DNA from: Mercurialis annua
Lineage: Eukaryota > Streptophyta > Magnoliopsida > Malpighiales > Euphorbiaceae
Length of the DNA stretch: 64,000 nt
Direction: 5' to 3'
Assembly (NCBI RefSeq): GCF_937616625.2
Contig: NC_065575.1
Span: forward strand, 7,447,501 to 7,511,500
Under the pieces are notes generated by a model that ran no database searches, was not told the origin of the DNA, and saw nothing but the letters and a program-made list of their open reading frames with translations. Both the position numbers and the translations under genes were made by a program. Shown here one piece after another: positions 22,229-33,704 of the stretch (the stretch's first letter is position 1; each line of letters opens with the position of its first letter).

Positions 22229-22642
22229 GGGTTATTAGCCAAAATGGTACCCAACCTTCGCACATTGTATCAGAATGGTACCCAACCTTTAATTTGTATC
22301 AAAATGGTACCCAACCTTCTAATGTTGTATTAAAATGGTTTTATAAACAATTTCCGGTCACTTTTGATGGAGGCAACCAGAAAACTAATTTTTTATATTT
22401 TTGCCACATCCCATGACAAATAAGATTTTATATAATTTAAAAAATTAAAACGAACTCTTATTTTACATCAATAAAAAAATTATTTTTCCGGTTGCCACGT
22501 CATCAAAAGTGACTGGAAAATGTTAAAAAACCCATTTTGATACAAACATTAGAAGGTTAGGTACCATTTTGATACAAATTAAAAGTTGGGTACCATTTTG
22601 ATACAAGGTGCAAAGGTTAGGTACCATTTTGGCTAATAACCC
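22229..22642. mobile_element. Mutator-like MITE with repeated arm units
   Basis: Ends GGGTTATTAGCC and GGCTAATAACCC are exact inverses. Each arm has three units of about 28-35 bp built on AATGGTACCCAACCTT (inverted on the right), so both arms are themselves tandem repeats. Flanks CACTTAATC and CACTAAATC match at 8 of 9. Confidence 0.85.
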
Positions 22643-22651
22643 CACTAAATC

Positions 22652-24147
22652 TCATAATAATATGATTTTTGAGTAAAAAAAATTAAAAATATAAGTTTAA
22701 TGAGTAAATTGTAATTTTATGTTTTAATAATTTAATCCTTTAACTTAGTTGATTAACATTAAAAAAAGACAGAAGAACTAAAACTGTTGAAGAAAATAAA
22801 AATAGTTAATTGTGTCGTTTAATTTTCAAATAAAAAGAACGAAATGTAAATTACGATATACGATGGCTCTCGGGGTATTTTGCTCCATTTAGAAATAGTA
22901 TTTCTTTCCCTATATTTTAGGGATAATCATCTCAATAAACATGACTGTTTGCTTTAAGTCTACATATTTAGACTTGAGTAGCCGTCCGGTCCGCTCATCT
23001 TGGACTAGATTTCACTGGTAATTTTAAGATTCAAACCCTACCTTGTCTGATTCCATGGTAGACTCAGAATTTTGTGACAGGTTTGGATTTGTAATTTAGA
23101 AGGAAAAAAAAATTAGAGGTACCCCGTATAAGCTCCACCCGAATTTATTATAATTCCTCTTATGAAGTAGGGTCTCAGCAACAGAAAAGAAACTTATAAC
23201 AGTTTTGGATCGGATTTGAGCTCACCTTAAAACCGGAAACCGGAAAACAAATCTTTTTCAAATTTTGCTCGGTTTTAAGTTTGGTTTTTAAAATTCAAAA
23301 CCGAAACCAAATTGAGAAAAAATGAAAACCAAAATCAAACCAACCTCTAATTAAACCGAACTAAAACTATCGGTTCAATCGGCTATCTTGGGTCGGCTTG
23401 AAATTTTGCTCACCCCTATGTTGTGCTAATTCAACTTCTGGTAGCTAAACGCTCCATTATGGCATATTGTCAACAAGAGTTGATATTTGCCTATGTTGTG
23501 CTAATTCAACTATTGGTTGCTAGGAGGCAATTCATGTCAGCAGGTCATGTATAAGCCGTATCTGTCTAAATACGAAATACGACTAAACTAAACACAAATA
23601 TAACACGATAAATAATTGTATTTTATATATAAAATTCAAACACAACTCGTGTATAATACGGATTATATGAAGACAACGCGTATCTATGGATTGACATGAT
23701 CCAAATCCGATTAATTTTGTGTCATATCATTTAACTGTCATATCAAAAATCACCGGGTCTAGCTAAGAGTTCCATCATGACATACAGTCAACAAGGGTTG
23801 AATTTCAAGGTTCTATAACATTTTGCTCAACTATGCTCAGAACCAAGCACCATGTGTCGGTCAGTACTTTACAGTTTACATAAAACGCTCCCTCTGTTTT
23901 TGATCTTTTATTATCGAAAACATGAACAAATGCTACAATCAATTAGCACAACGAATTTCAGAGCAGCAAGATATGATGTTAAACTTTTTGAGAAAATTCA
24001 GATGACTGAACAAAGAGCATCATCATCATGAATCAAGAAAATTCAGAACAGAACTCGAATACAAATTCGGAGCAATAAATTCCACTGTCAGTCTCTAAGA
24101 TTGTTCTACCTGAGCTAAGGAATAAAAATAAAAAAAGAGGGTACCTA
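22652..24147. other. Intergenic, with decayed repeats
   Basis: 23200-23415 is AAACCGAA-rich text of a type dispersed in plant genomes. At 23415-23530 an 80-bp direct duplication (TGTTGTGCTAATTCAACT twice, about 76 bp apart) occurs, and a third partial copy (CATACAGTCAACAAGGGTTGA) follows at 23780. Between them, 23540-23760 looks like an insertion with ACACGA/TACGAC-rich text, resembling the window's right edge. 24000-24147 is the likely 3' UTR of the next gene. Confidence 0.45.
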
Positions 24148-26205
24148 TTACAATTGAAACAAGTGATTCTTGTAGCATAATGTCCAGTCCGAATCGTCGG
24201 AACGGACCAAACCCCCTGCATCAGTGCTTATAGACTCTGCACATGAGCATGATACCTGGGGGACGATTTCCTTCTTTAATTTAACACGAATTTCGTGTCC
24301 ATCTTCTATAAAATCGGTACATGAAGAACCACAATTAGTTGAAGTTTGTTCATTAACTGTATGAACATTCGGATCAGAACAAGATTGAACATTTAAGCAG
24401 TCATCTTTGCACTCATTGGCACTGGCATCATCCTCTTCATCTGATAAGCATCTGCACGAATCAAACTCGTCCATTTCAAAGATCCGACTAGACAATCCTT
24501 CCCTCCATGATATCCTCATTTGAGACTGTGATGCATTTTCCGTTGTGCAATTAGAATACAGTGAAGCTCTATCATCTAAAAATTTCAGAAAATGAGAAAG
24601 ATCAACAGAATTAGACGGCGAAGTCAAACGATCAAACTGAAAACTTGAACTCGTTGGATCCCATATTGACACATGGCTCTTGGGAGATACACTGGCCATC
24701 TGAAGATTCTCAGCCACAGAATCAAGCTCACTATCAAAGTTACCATTCTTTCGTTCACCGTCAGCTTTTAACCAAGATATGTCAATTCGTCTATCCGAGC
24801 TAGAGTCAGATTGCGGGGTTTGAATTATATTTCCACAACCCAGAGAATCTATGGATAATGGGGATTTACCTTCATCAAGATCAAAACATTTCTTCCTTTC
24901 TTTTCCTGAACATAAATCAGTTAAAACTGTATCATCGTACAGTTGAAGCCCCGTAAATGCTAGACTTGGCGAAATCAATGAAGAACTCTTTATCTTCCTC
25001 CTAGAACTACCGCTAGAAACACTTCTGTTGAAGCTGTCATCGAGTAAATCTGGCGAAAAAATATCATTGCCAGACAAGGGTGAAGCCGAAAAATTGTGCA
25101 AGGCACGCTCCTCCAACCTCCGAAACCGGGATGAACCATCTTCAGAATTCTCTTTTAGTTCCTCATCCTCCTCATTACAGGGCGACAAAAGCCAATGCAT
25201 CGAAGCCTCCATAGGCAAAGTCAATCCCGAGGCTCTAGATTTGTTAACCGGAACCGGAGTATTCTCTTTATCCGATTCACCATCACTACCGAAACAATCA
25301 AGAGCCTTCGCTTCTCCAACAGTTAGCACCCCTCTAGGCCTACACTTCCTCTTATCAACAACCCCTGAAGCTACAAAACCAGCACCATAACAAACAGGGG
25401 TGATTGTTTTTGCAGTCATTGATGACACCATGGACGACCCGCATTGTATTTCAGGAGAAACCGAGGCCTGAACCGGAGGAGTCTTAGTATTACTACTAAT
25501 TGATTTAGCATTACTTTTACAAAGACTCTCATCATTATGAATCATAACATTATCATCAACAACACCACCAAGATTCAAACCAGACCCATTAACCACCTTA
25601 TTCAAAGGAGTCAAATTCGAATCATTAGACACACTAAAGCCACTAACTTTATCAACTACCAACTGGTTCATCTCTCCTAAACTGCCTCTACTACTGTTCA
25701 AACCTGAAGAAAGTTTCAAACTTTTAACATTACTCAAACTGGGTTTTTTATTACCATCACAAATATCATTACTTTTCCTAGATTTAAGAGGGTTTCTCTT
25801 AGATTTCTCCAACTTTTGTGAAGTGGGTTTATGAAAAATAGACCCTTTTGAAGAGCTATCCTTAACATGTCTCATACTAGGTGCTGACTTAGGATTGTGA
25901 GGACTGGATAACATGAGTTTTTTCACTCCATTTTTGTTATTTCTAGGGCTAGATAACTGAGTTTTTGTAGCAGAAGAAGAATTGTTAGATAGAAAAAACC
26001 TGAGACAACCTTTAGGAGCTTCAATGGAGGACAGAGAAGCAGATGAATTAGAACTAACAGTGGCAGAGCCACCATTGTTGAGATCTTGAAATGGGTTTCT
26101 GAATGAGTTTTTCTTATTAGTTTGTTGCATTATGGAGTGTTGCCATGCAGAAGCTGAGGATTTTTTATTATGGGAATTTTGGGATGAAGATGATGATGAA
26201 TTCAT
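24148..26205 (-). CDS. 685-aa Ser-rich intronless plant protein, unknown function
   Basis: A single long exon. The protein is very rich in Ser and Asn and is probably mostly disordered: an N-terminal Ser run, a basic stretch at about 85-150 (KSRKSN, KLEKSKRNPLK), and acidic patches (NEEDEELKENSEDGS; SDEEDDA). Islands that look conserved are EAPKGCLRFFLSN (62-74), MHWLLSP (336-342), VSIWDPTSSSF (near 515) and the C-terminal DSDWTLCYKNHLFQL. A KEN sequence at residues 313-315 sits in DKENTP, the form of an anaphase-promoting-complex degron, which would suggest cell-cycle-linked turnover; that is inference. No enzyme motif, membrane segment or signal peptide is seen. I do not recognise a named family. 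The start is the first ATG of the frame, after a short CT-rich leader (CCCTCTCACCCAACACC). Confidence 0.88.
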   Translation of the reverse strand: MNSSSSSSQNSHNKKSSASAWQHSIMQQTNKKNSFRNPFQDLNNGGSATVSSNSSASLSSIEAPKGCLRFFLSNNSSSATKTQLSSPRNNKNGVKKLMLSSPHNPKSAPSMRHVKDSSSKGSIFHKPTSQKLEKSKRNPLKSRKSNDICDGNKKPSLSNVKSLKLSSGLNSSRGSLGEMNQLVVDKVSGFSVSNDSNLTPLNKVVNGSGLNLGGVVDDNVMIHNDESLCKSNAKSISSNTKTPPVQASVSPEIQCGSSMVSSMTAKTITPVCYGAGFVASGVVDKRKCRPRGVLTVGEAKALDCFGSDGESDKENTPVPVNKSRASGLTLPMEASMHWLLSPCNEEDEELKENSEDGSSRFRRLEERALHNFSASPLSGNDIFSPDLLDDSFNRSVSSGSSRRKIKSSSLISPSLAFTGLQLYDDTVLTDLCSGKERKKCFDLDEGKSPLSIDSLGCGNIIQTPQSDSSSDRRIDISWLKADGERKNGNFDSELDSVAENLQMASVSPKSHVSIWDPTSSSFQFDRLTSPSNSVDLSHFLKFLDDRASLYSNCTTENASQSQMRISWREGLSSRIFEMDEFDSCRCLSDEEDDASANECKDDCLNVQSCSDPNVHTVNEQTSTNCGSSCTDFIEDGHEIRVKLKKEIVPQVSCSCAESISTDAGGLVRSDDSDWTLCYKNHLFQL

Positions 26206-26971
26206 GGTGTTGGGTGAGAGGGATTATTATTTTTGTAATTGGTAGTCTATAATGAGGGGGTTTCTGTTTGTGAAATGATTTGATTTTCTTTTTGCTTTGA
26301 TTTGAAAATGAAATGGTGGGACTCAGAGAAACTGTTTTTTCTTTTTATTATTCTCTATTATATTCTGTTTCTTTTTGTAAGTTTTGGGGTTTTTTTGTTA
26401 TTTTATTTGTTGAGATGCTTTTTTTTTTGTTAAAAGTCTCAGAGAGACGTTAAAGCTTGTTTTTATGTGTACAGTTGGACCATTTTCAAATCTTTTGCCC
26501 ACTTCTGTTTTTTTATTCATTTTCAATGAATAAAAGGAGGAGTTCATTAGTTTAACATATAGATCTAATTTGTTATTATAATTCTAACTCTTAGAAATAT
26601 AAATTAAGATGAAAATAAATTTAAGTTAATTTTATATATTAGTTTTATATTTTATTTGAATTTAAATCTTTTAAAATTTAATGAAAGTATTTTTTATTTG
26701 AATGATAGTAATTTTTTCTTTTTGCTATATTTGCCTTTTCTTTTTACTATTTTTGGATATGCTCTTTCCATGAATTATTTTGTTTCCTTCTACATCATAT
26801 CCTAAGCTTTTTTTGTGCTTCATTTTATCATGACAAAAGGAAATAATTATATTTTAATTTTATTTAATTAAAACTACATAGTCTTTTCTTAGCTAATTAA
26901 TGTCAAATTAGAACAAAACATAATTGTCTCAAGTTTTAAAAATAGTAAATTATGTCCTTAGTTTTTTTATA
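26206..26971. other. Promoter region of the 685-aa protein gene
   Basis: Pyrimidine- and T-rich on plus (purine-rich on minus) for the first 200 bp, with no clear TATA box. Beyond 26550 it is AT-rich with no feature. Confidence 0.35.
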
Positions 26972-27062
26972 ATTAAGGAGGGAGAGCGCTTTTTGCAAGA
27001 AATTGAACTCACGAATTAGCAGATTGCTTCCGAAGCTTATGACATCTGAAACATAGCTCATT
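26972..27062 (-). repeat. SINE family A, degraded copy
   Basis: The minus strand shows the family A order: GAGCTATGTTTCAGATGTCATAAGC, GCAATCTGCTAATTCGTGAG, box B remnant GTTCAATTTC, then CTCTCCCTCC and an A-rich tail. No target duplication. Confidence 0.6.
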
Positions 27063-28138
27063 TTATTTTTTTTCATTATTGAATAATGTTTTCCATTTTC
27101 TTCTTAAAGTCACCTCCACCGTTTCAATTTAAAGGGTATGGAGACGGTGATTTTCGACATTTACTTACAAAATCACCATTTTACGTACGTATATATAGTT
27201 ATGTTATTTCACTTTTTTGAAGATAATTCTCTCTTATGGAGATTTGTTTGTGTTTTTGTTGTTTTTTTGGTATGTTTTTGTGATATGATAGTGTTTTTCG
27301 AGTTCGATTGAGATTTTATCGTTCTTGGGGCATCACATGTTTGGATTCTTTTTTTTTTGATGAATAGTTTGGATTCTTGATGAATCTTGATTTATGAAGT
27401 CTTATTGACTATACAAGACTCTTATGATGGTTCAAGTTTATTTATTGTCGGTTTATGTTGGTTTCAGCAAATTTTTGCAACAATTTAAATATTTCAAATG
27501 TAGTGTTTTGAAGAATCAAAATTTATATTAACTTCAGCACAGCTATTTAATTCACATTTGAAGATTGTAAGGTTGATCTGCGATTAAAATGTTTATAATT
27601 ATAGCAAATGCTTTTTCTTTGTCAGATCATTGAATTTATCCTGAATTTTACATGTAACTGTTGTTATGTTCGAGTCAATAGAAAAAAAAAATTATGTTAA
27701 TTAAAAAAAACAAGTCTAAATGAGTTTGAATTTTGTCATTTTTTTAGAATCATTTTCTTATTTCTATTTTGAAACCTACCATTTGTCGAGCCTTTATTTA
27801 TTTTCCATTTTGAAACCAACCATTTATTTGTTTTTAACTTTTCTTTTTAAATTTAATTATAAGATATTCCTTATGGATGTTAACTATAAAATAACATGTT
27901 TAGGCATTCTACATCCAGACTAATTTTCATTCGAGTTTGGTAGATTTTTGCAAGAGGCAAAATTGTAATTCCAATTTTTTTTAGAGAGTTGTAGCTCTAG
28001 ATTTTAAACTTATATATATGAATACAGTCTCATCTCATTTAAAGAAAACACCTACCAACTCATTTTTACCTTAAAATTTTCTTTTTTGCTTAATCCATTA
28101 AAAAAAGAACAGATGGCATATTTTTTTAGTTATCACCA
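27063..28138. other. Intergenic, no gene seen
   Basis: Contains an inverse pair near 27136-27175 (GGTGATTTTCG / AAAATCACC) and T-rich text. No coding frame with recognisable content. Confidence 0.45.
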
Positions 28139-28147
28139 TAAAAACAA

Positions 28148-28517
28148 GGGTTAATTCCTAAAAAAATCACGAACTTTACACGAAATTTCATTTTAATCAT
28201 GACCTTTAAAAGTTGTCATTTAAAAGCACGAACTTTCATTTTGTTTCAAATCTATCATTTCAGTGTATTTTTGTTGACTAAATTCTTCAATAAACCATTA
28301 ATAAAAGACCCAAATTATAAATCGACATTAAATCTTATTATCTTTTAGTTAGAGTATATAGGATTAAGAATTTTTGGTTCGATAAAATACACCGGATTTT
28401 ACTTTGGCGATAGATTTGAAACAAAATAAAAGTTCGTGCCTTTAAATGACAACTTTTAAAGTTCATGATTAAAATGAAACTTCGTGTAAAGTTCGTGATT
28501 TTTTTAGGAATTAACCC
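28148..28517. mobile_element. Mutator-like MITE
   Basis: Ends GGGTTAATTCCTAAAAAAAT and ATTTTTTTAGGAATTAACCC are perfect inverses, with arms of about 110 bp. A perfect 9-bp duplication TAAAAACAA flanks it at 28139-28147 and 28518-28526. Confidence 0.92.
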
Positions 28518-28747
28518 TAAAAACAATTAAATTTTAAACTTTTAGATTTCAACCATACATTTCCACTGGAAAAAGAATAGACAACATATACAAACAAAAA
28601 CAAAATATTATGTTTATTTAATTCTTTTAGCAGTGCAGAGAGATACTCCCACACTTATTTTATTATGACCTCCATATGAATACAATTTTAACTCTGTAAG
28701 TTCATGATCATTATTTACTGATATGCAATTTTGTACCATTATACAAT

Positions 28748-29812
28748 GGCTTAATACATCATTTGACCCCTAAACTATACACTTTTATTCTCTGAGACTC
28801 TTAAACTAATTTGATATTCTATTGAACCTCATAACTTTATTTTTTGTTCTATTTAACCCGTCAACTGCAAATTTTTTGCCGATTTGACCTTTTTCCTCCT
28901 ACGTGGCAAAAGCGCGTGTTTTCAAACGCTTTTAAGCGCGTGAAGGATAATTAAAATGCATAAATTGTTCTATTAAACCTCTGAACTACACTATTTTATT
29001 CTATTTGACCTCTGAACTTATTTTATTTTCCTATTGCACCTTCAAACTTTTAATTTTTACTCATTTAACCTTTTCGAAAATACAATTATTCAATTTTTAT
29101 CCATTTAATCTTCTAGAAAAATAAAAAAATATTGGCATTTAGTCAAATAATTACATAATATAACTTCTCATACATGTAAATATTTGTTTACATTTCAATA
29201 ATGATTAGTGAAGTTTGTCTGTTTTTAACGATATTATAAAATATATAAATTTACGATACTGTGATAATATTAAAAAAAGACTAAATTTTTTTAAAAATTA
29301 TAATTTTTATTGTGTTTCACGAATTTCCAATTTTAAAAATTTTAATACACCAGCTTTTAATTTTTTGCAATTTCAAACTTTTCAAATCAATTCTGAATTT
29401 TTAAAATTTGTGTTAAAATTGGAAAACACGCTAAATTTCATTATTTTTAAAGCCTTAAATGATTTTTTCAGGTAATATGTAAAGTACATCACTTTTTATT
29501 TTAAATTAAAAAAAAAATTTAGGCTTAATATATTTTTTGACCCCTAAACCTTACCCTCTTATTCCCTATGACCTCTAAACTATTTTAGTGTTCAATTGGA
29601 CCTCTTAACTATTTTTTTTATTCTATTTAACCCCATTTCAGCAAGCCATGTCAGCAATTTTATCCACGTCATCGCGCGTGGTGTGCACATTCCGAATGAG
29701 GGGTTAAATAGAATAAAAAAAAGAGTTAAGAGGTCCAAAAGAATATGAAATTAGTTTATAGGTTGCAGAGAATAAAATGGTATAGTTTAGGGGTCAAATG
29801 ATGTATTAAGCC
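28748..29812. mobile_element. Composite Mutator-like element with three arms
   Basis: Ends GGCTTAATACATC and GATGTATTAAGCC are exact inverses and a 10-bp duplication ATTATACAAT flanks them (28738-28747 and 29813-29822). At 29522 a second left-type arm starts (GGCTTAATATATTTTTTGAC), in the same orientation as the outer left arm and pairing with the right arm. The unique part between (about 28950-29515) is AT-rich with no coding signal. At 1065 bp it is far longer than the other MITEs here. Confidence 0.85.
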
Positions 29813-29822
29813 ATTATACAAT

Positions 29823-31392
29823 TTTAAAACTTCATTAGACATGCGCTGATATAAAAGAAATTAATACAAATGATTCACTTTATTATATGATATAGTATTA
29901 TCATATACACAAACAATTATACACCTCCTATATAGATTATGGTTACTATTTTATAATGTAATCATTATTTTTTCAGGTTTGAATCATAATAAGCAACAAA
30001 TATAATATAACACAGGCTGAACTTCCTCTGCAAAAATTATATGCATGTTGTACATTTGCTATGAGTATCTGTTCTGATTTGTTCTTTTCAGAAATTAAAA
30101 AATTACAATATAGTTTATTTTGTGAATTACAATAGTTAATCATGGTTTTTGACCAATGATTGTTATTTTCCAGCTTTGACTAAGAGTTTAGACTTTGAAT
30201 GCTTCAATTTTTTGTCTACCAAAGACAAATACTTGAAATTTAACAAATCAGAGAGCCAAAATTTGCACATGACTGTTGTATATTATTTATATCTCTTGAT
30301 GTTGTAATGTATAATCAATTACTCAAAAATAAACTCTATAAATTAGGTTTTATTGATAGATAATTAAAATTAATAATTAGCCCTCTATAATCACAATACA
30401 ACTAGTGTAAACCATTCTTTTTCATCGAGCTTTTTTTGGAGGTACCGTGTTTAGGGAAAACACAGAGACACGTTAGCAATGTGGCAATGTAGAAGCACAC
30501 CAAAAATTGAATTGAATTTTAACATGTTCCATGTGAGTTAGATCAACAATTCAGTATAGTATATTTAATGATGTTTATTTAAAATAAAAAAATATAGGCC
30601 TAATTGCGTCAAAAAATTTATGTGATCTTTTTGAAATTTATTTAAACATTTTGAACGATGTAAATGTATTTCAATTTAATAAATTCATTAAAAATCTATT
30701 CAATTTTTTTAAAATTAATTTAAATGTGCTTACATGGTAATTAAATGTGTACTCTTTAAAAAAATTAAAAAGAAAAAAATTGTCAATTGAATATTACATG
30801 ATTCATATAAAACAATTTAAGAAATATTATATCGATATTGAAAAATTCTAATAAACTTCTAATAAATCGATCAATATGAGATAAATTTATAAATTTTTGA
30901 AGATTTAAGTAAGTTTCTAAAAAATTAAGAATAATTAACCTTATGACGCTATTTAATAAAAAATTATGATTTTTTAGTTTATTAAAAAATCCGCATCAGC
31001 ATTTATACCGGCGTAGGTCATAGGTGGTGCTTTGTTTAGATCGGTACCATCTCTATTCAGGAAGTTCAGGTGGAGCTTCCTCATCTCAGCTGGCTAATTA
31101 TTAAGTTGCGGCTCCCACTAGAATCAATCACCGGAGGAGAAAAACACTATGCACCGCTGCCAATTTATTTTAAAAAGATACTATTACTAGTAATTTCTAT
31201 CTTTGTAATCACCTTACTTTAATTTTGATTTTAGAAAAATGAATTGATTTTTGTAACGTGTCCCATGTGACTTAGATCAACAATTGGGACTTTTATACTA
31301 TTCCAAAAAAGTTGTAAAAATATTGATAAGAAAAAATAATTTTGAGAATACTTACAAAAAACTTATAAAAATTATTAAATTTTAAAAAAAAG
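29823..31392. other. Intergenic, with a direct repeat and a GC-richer patch
   Basis: A 45-bp imperfect direct repeat (containing CCATGTGA, then TTAGATCAACAATT) occurs at about 30515-30560 and 31245-31285. Near 30990-31150 a GC-richer patch carries a hairpin GGAAGTTCAGGTGGAGCTTCC-like sequence. 30598-30945 may be a decayed inverted-repeat element (left GGCCTAATTGCG, right TTAATTAACCTT-like). No gene seen. Confidence 0.4.
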
Positions 31393-31416
31393 GTATATAT
31401 ATATATATATATATAC
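31393..31416. repeat. (TA)n microsatellite
   Basis: About eleven TA units, directly left of the Tourist element at 31424. Confidence 0.9.
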
Positions 31417-31423
31417 ATTTTTA

Positions 31424-32043
31424 GAGCATCTCCAATGGAGTGCTATTTTTTATGCTAAATTTAGCATGAAAAAATGATAAAATGCTAGAAATAGCATAGC
31501 ATTCTAATTTGTTCTGCAATGCACAAAGTTAAAAATAAGTGTTATAATTATTTATTAAGATAATTATCTCTGAATTTTATTAATTTTTAATTATTTGATA
31601 ATTTTTTAAACAAAAGTTAATGTATTTTTTATATAATAATGAGCTTATCAAAAGAAATAATTACGATAATCGATGAACTATATAAAAATAAATTATATAT
31701 TTTTTTTATTATATTGATATATGGTCTACTATTAAAAAATCAAATCAATGCCGTAAAATTAAATTGAAGCACAAAATTTAAAATGAAAAAAGTAAAAAGG
31801 TAAAAAAAATATTAAAATAATAAATGCAAAAAAAAAAATAACCGTGGTAAAATTGTAACTAATAAAAAAATGTTATTGGTTGTTGTAGTTTAGCATATGC
31901 TATAGTCTGTGCTAAATTTAGCACGTGATATAGCATATGCTGAATTTAGCACAAACTATAGCACTCCATTGGAGTTGTATTTTAAGACTTAATGCTAAAT
32001 TATAGCATTAACACTCCATTTTAGCATTGCATTGGAGATGCTC
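31424..32043. mobile_element. Tourist-like (PIF/Harbinger) MITE
   Basis: Ends GAGCATCTCCAATGGAGTGC and (reverse complement) GAGCATCTCCAATGCAATGC, with TTA at 31421-31423 and 32044-32046 as the 3-bp duplication. The arms carry many TAGCAT/ATGCTA units, so the element folds on itself. Confidence 0.88.
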
Positions 32044-32163
32044 TTATATTAGGTGAAATATATATGTTTTTCTCTCTTTTTTGTTTCAAAATCAATTTAT
32101 TTTTTGAGTTGGTGGGAAATATTCAAATGTATGTTTTTTTAGAGGAAGATTGCTCTTTATTGA

Positions 32164-33431
32164 TTAAGAGAAAATAACAATAAGATCATTGACCGGAAAA
32201 GGAACTTCGCCGTTAAAAGAGCAATTTCTACCGACTAACATGCTCCATTTTGCCAAAGCATGGGCGACATTGTTACAGAGTTTTCTAATATGCTGAAAAC
32301 GAGTCGGATAACTCAACAGAATCGCAAGGCAATCCTCAATAATGAGCTGAGTATGATCGATTGCACTATGCAGATTGTGAATTTTGTTGATGACTCCAAG
32401 AGAATCTGATTCCACAATCAACTCCGAGCAGCAGACATCAACTGCAAGTTTTAGCCCAAACTCCACTGCCATAGCTTCAACTAGTTCAACATCGGTAACG
32501 CCCTGTAAAACTCGCACTCCACTCTTAATAACCCTACCTTCGCTGTTCCTTATGACTGCACTTGCAACTGACCTCTTTCTATCAATGGAAACCGTTGCAT
32601 CAGTATTAAGTTTAACAGCAAGTAACGGCGGGGGCTGCCAATTCTGGCCATCAGATTTGTTCGCCACCTTTGAAGACTGTTTCTCCAAGCAATAGCAGCA
32701 GACATCGCCCGAATATTGCTAAACAGCAATGGCGGAGGCAAGCGACTATTTTCAAAAACAATATTATTCCTGTGATTCCATATAGTCCACATCGACAACA
32801 CAAACATTTGCAGATCCTCAGTCTTCAGGGAGGTGAACATCGAATTAATCCAATCAACAAGATTCAGATTATTAGCTCCCTCTACCCACAGCCCCAACGG
32901 CGAAATCAACCACAAACCTCGGACTTCCTCACAATCTTTCAGCGCATGGAGATCAGATGCCTCCTCTAGCCTGCATCTAGGACACGACTTAGGCATCATA
33001 GGCATTCTTTTGGATAAATTGACATTACACGGCAGCGAATCATGACCTATATGCCACAGAAAAGGTTTCACCTTTGGCTGGATATTACATCGCCAGATCT
33101 GCCTCCAGAAGGATCTCAAAGTTGAACCACCTAATGATGAAGCCCTATCCCTATCGACCAAATTACGAACTTGAAAGTAGCCAGATTTAACGGAATAAAC
33201 ACTGTTTTTATTAGGAACCCAAAAAAGCTTATCTGGAGGAAGCCTGAAACTAATGGGAATTTGAAGAATGTGGTCGACATCATTAGGAGAGAAGGCTATT
33301 TGAAGTTTTCCCAGATCCCATTTGGCCTGATCCACGTCAATGAAATAGCAAACCCGACAATCATTAGGAATATTATGGCACCCCACATGTTTCATGAAAC
33401 TAGAAGAGGTAATCCACATATCTTTTTCCAC
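32164..33431 (-). pseudogene. LINE ORF2: zf-RVT and RNase H parts
   Basis: Two overlapping frames. 33431-32550 holds the zinc-binding region (FRLPPDKLFWVPNKNSVYSV, WRQIWRCNIQPKVKPFLWH, CPRCRLEEASDLHALKDC). 32688-32164 holds an RNase H-like domain (VKLNTDATV, ELVEAMAVEFGLKLA, IVESDSLGVI, NNVAHALAKW). A frameshift separates them near 32600-32690. The domain order matches the LINE at 6782-8438, so both belong to the L1 lineage with a C-terminal RNase H. Confidence 0.85.
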
Positions 33432-33704
33432 ATCGATACTCTACCCGTTTCCCACTCTCCAAGCTATACCACAATTTAAAACACTTCTTCCTTTAAGAAT
33501 AGTACGCCACAGGAAGCTAGAACCCGACCTCCATTTAGCCTGCATAAAATCAGAGTTATGGAAATACTTTGCCCGGAGAACCCTCGCACATAAAGAGGTA
33601 GGATTTTGGATAAGCTTCCACGCTTGTTTCCCCTACATGGCTAAATTAAACGCTCGAAGATTCCGGAAACCCAACCCTCCTTTCCTTTTAGTTTGACATA
33701 TAGC

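Noticed and set aside
22096..22416. 106-codon open frame on plus
   Set aside because: It runs through a T-tract and into the arm repeats of a MITE (repeated NGTQPS units), so it is a by-product of the repeat.
29215..29475. 86-codon open frame on plus
   Set aside because: It lies in the AT-rich unique part of the composite MITE, is Phe/Asn/Leu-rich from A/T bias, and has no recognisable motif.
32384..33696. Several 70-100-codon frames on plus opposite the LINE
   Set aside because: They are shadows of the minus-strand LINE ORF2 and carry no motif of their own.
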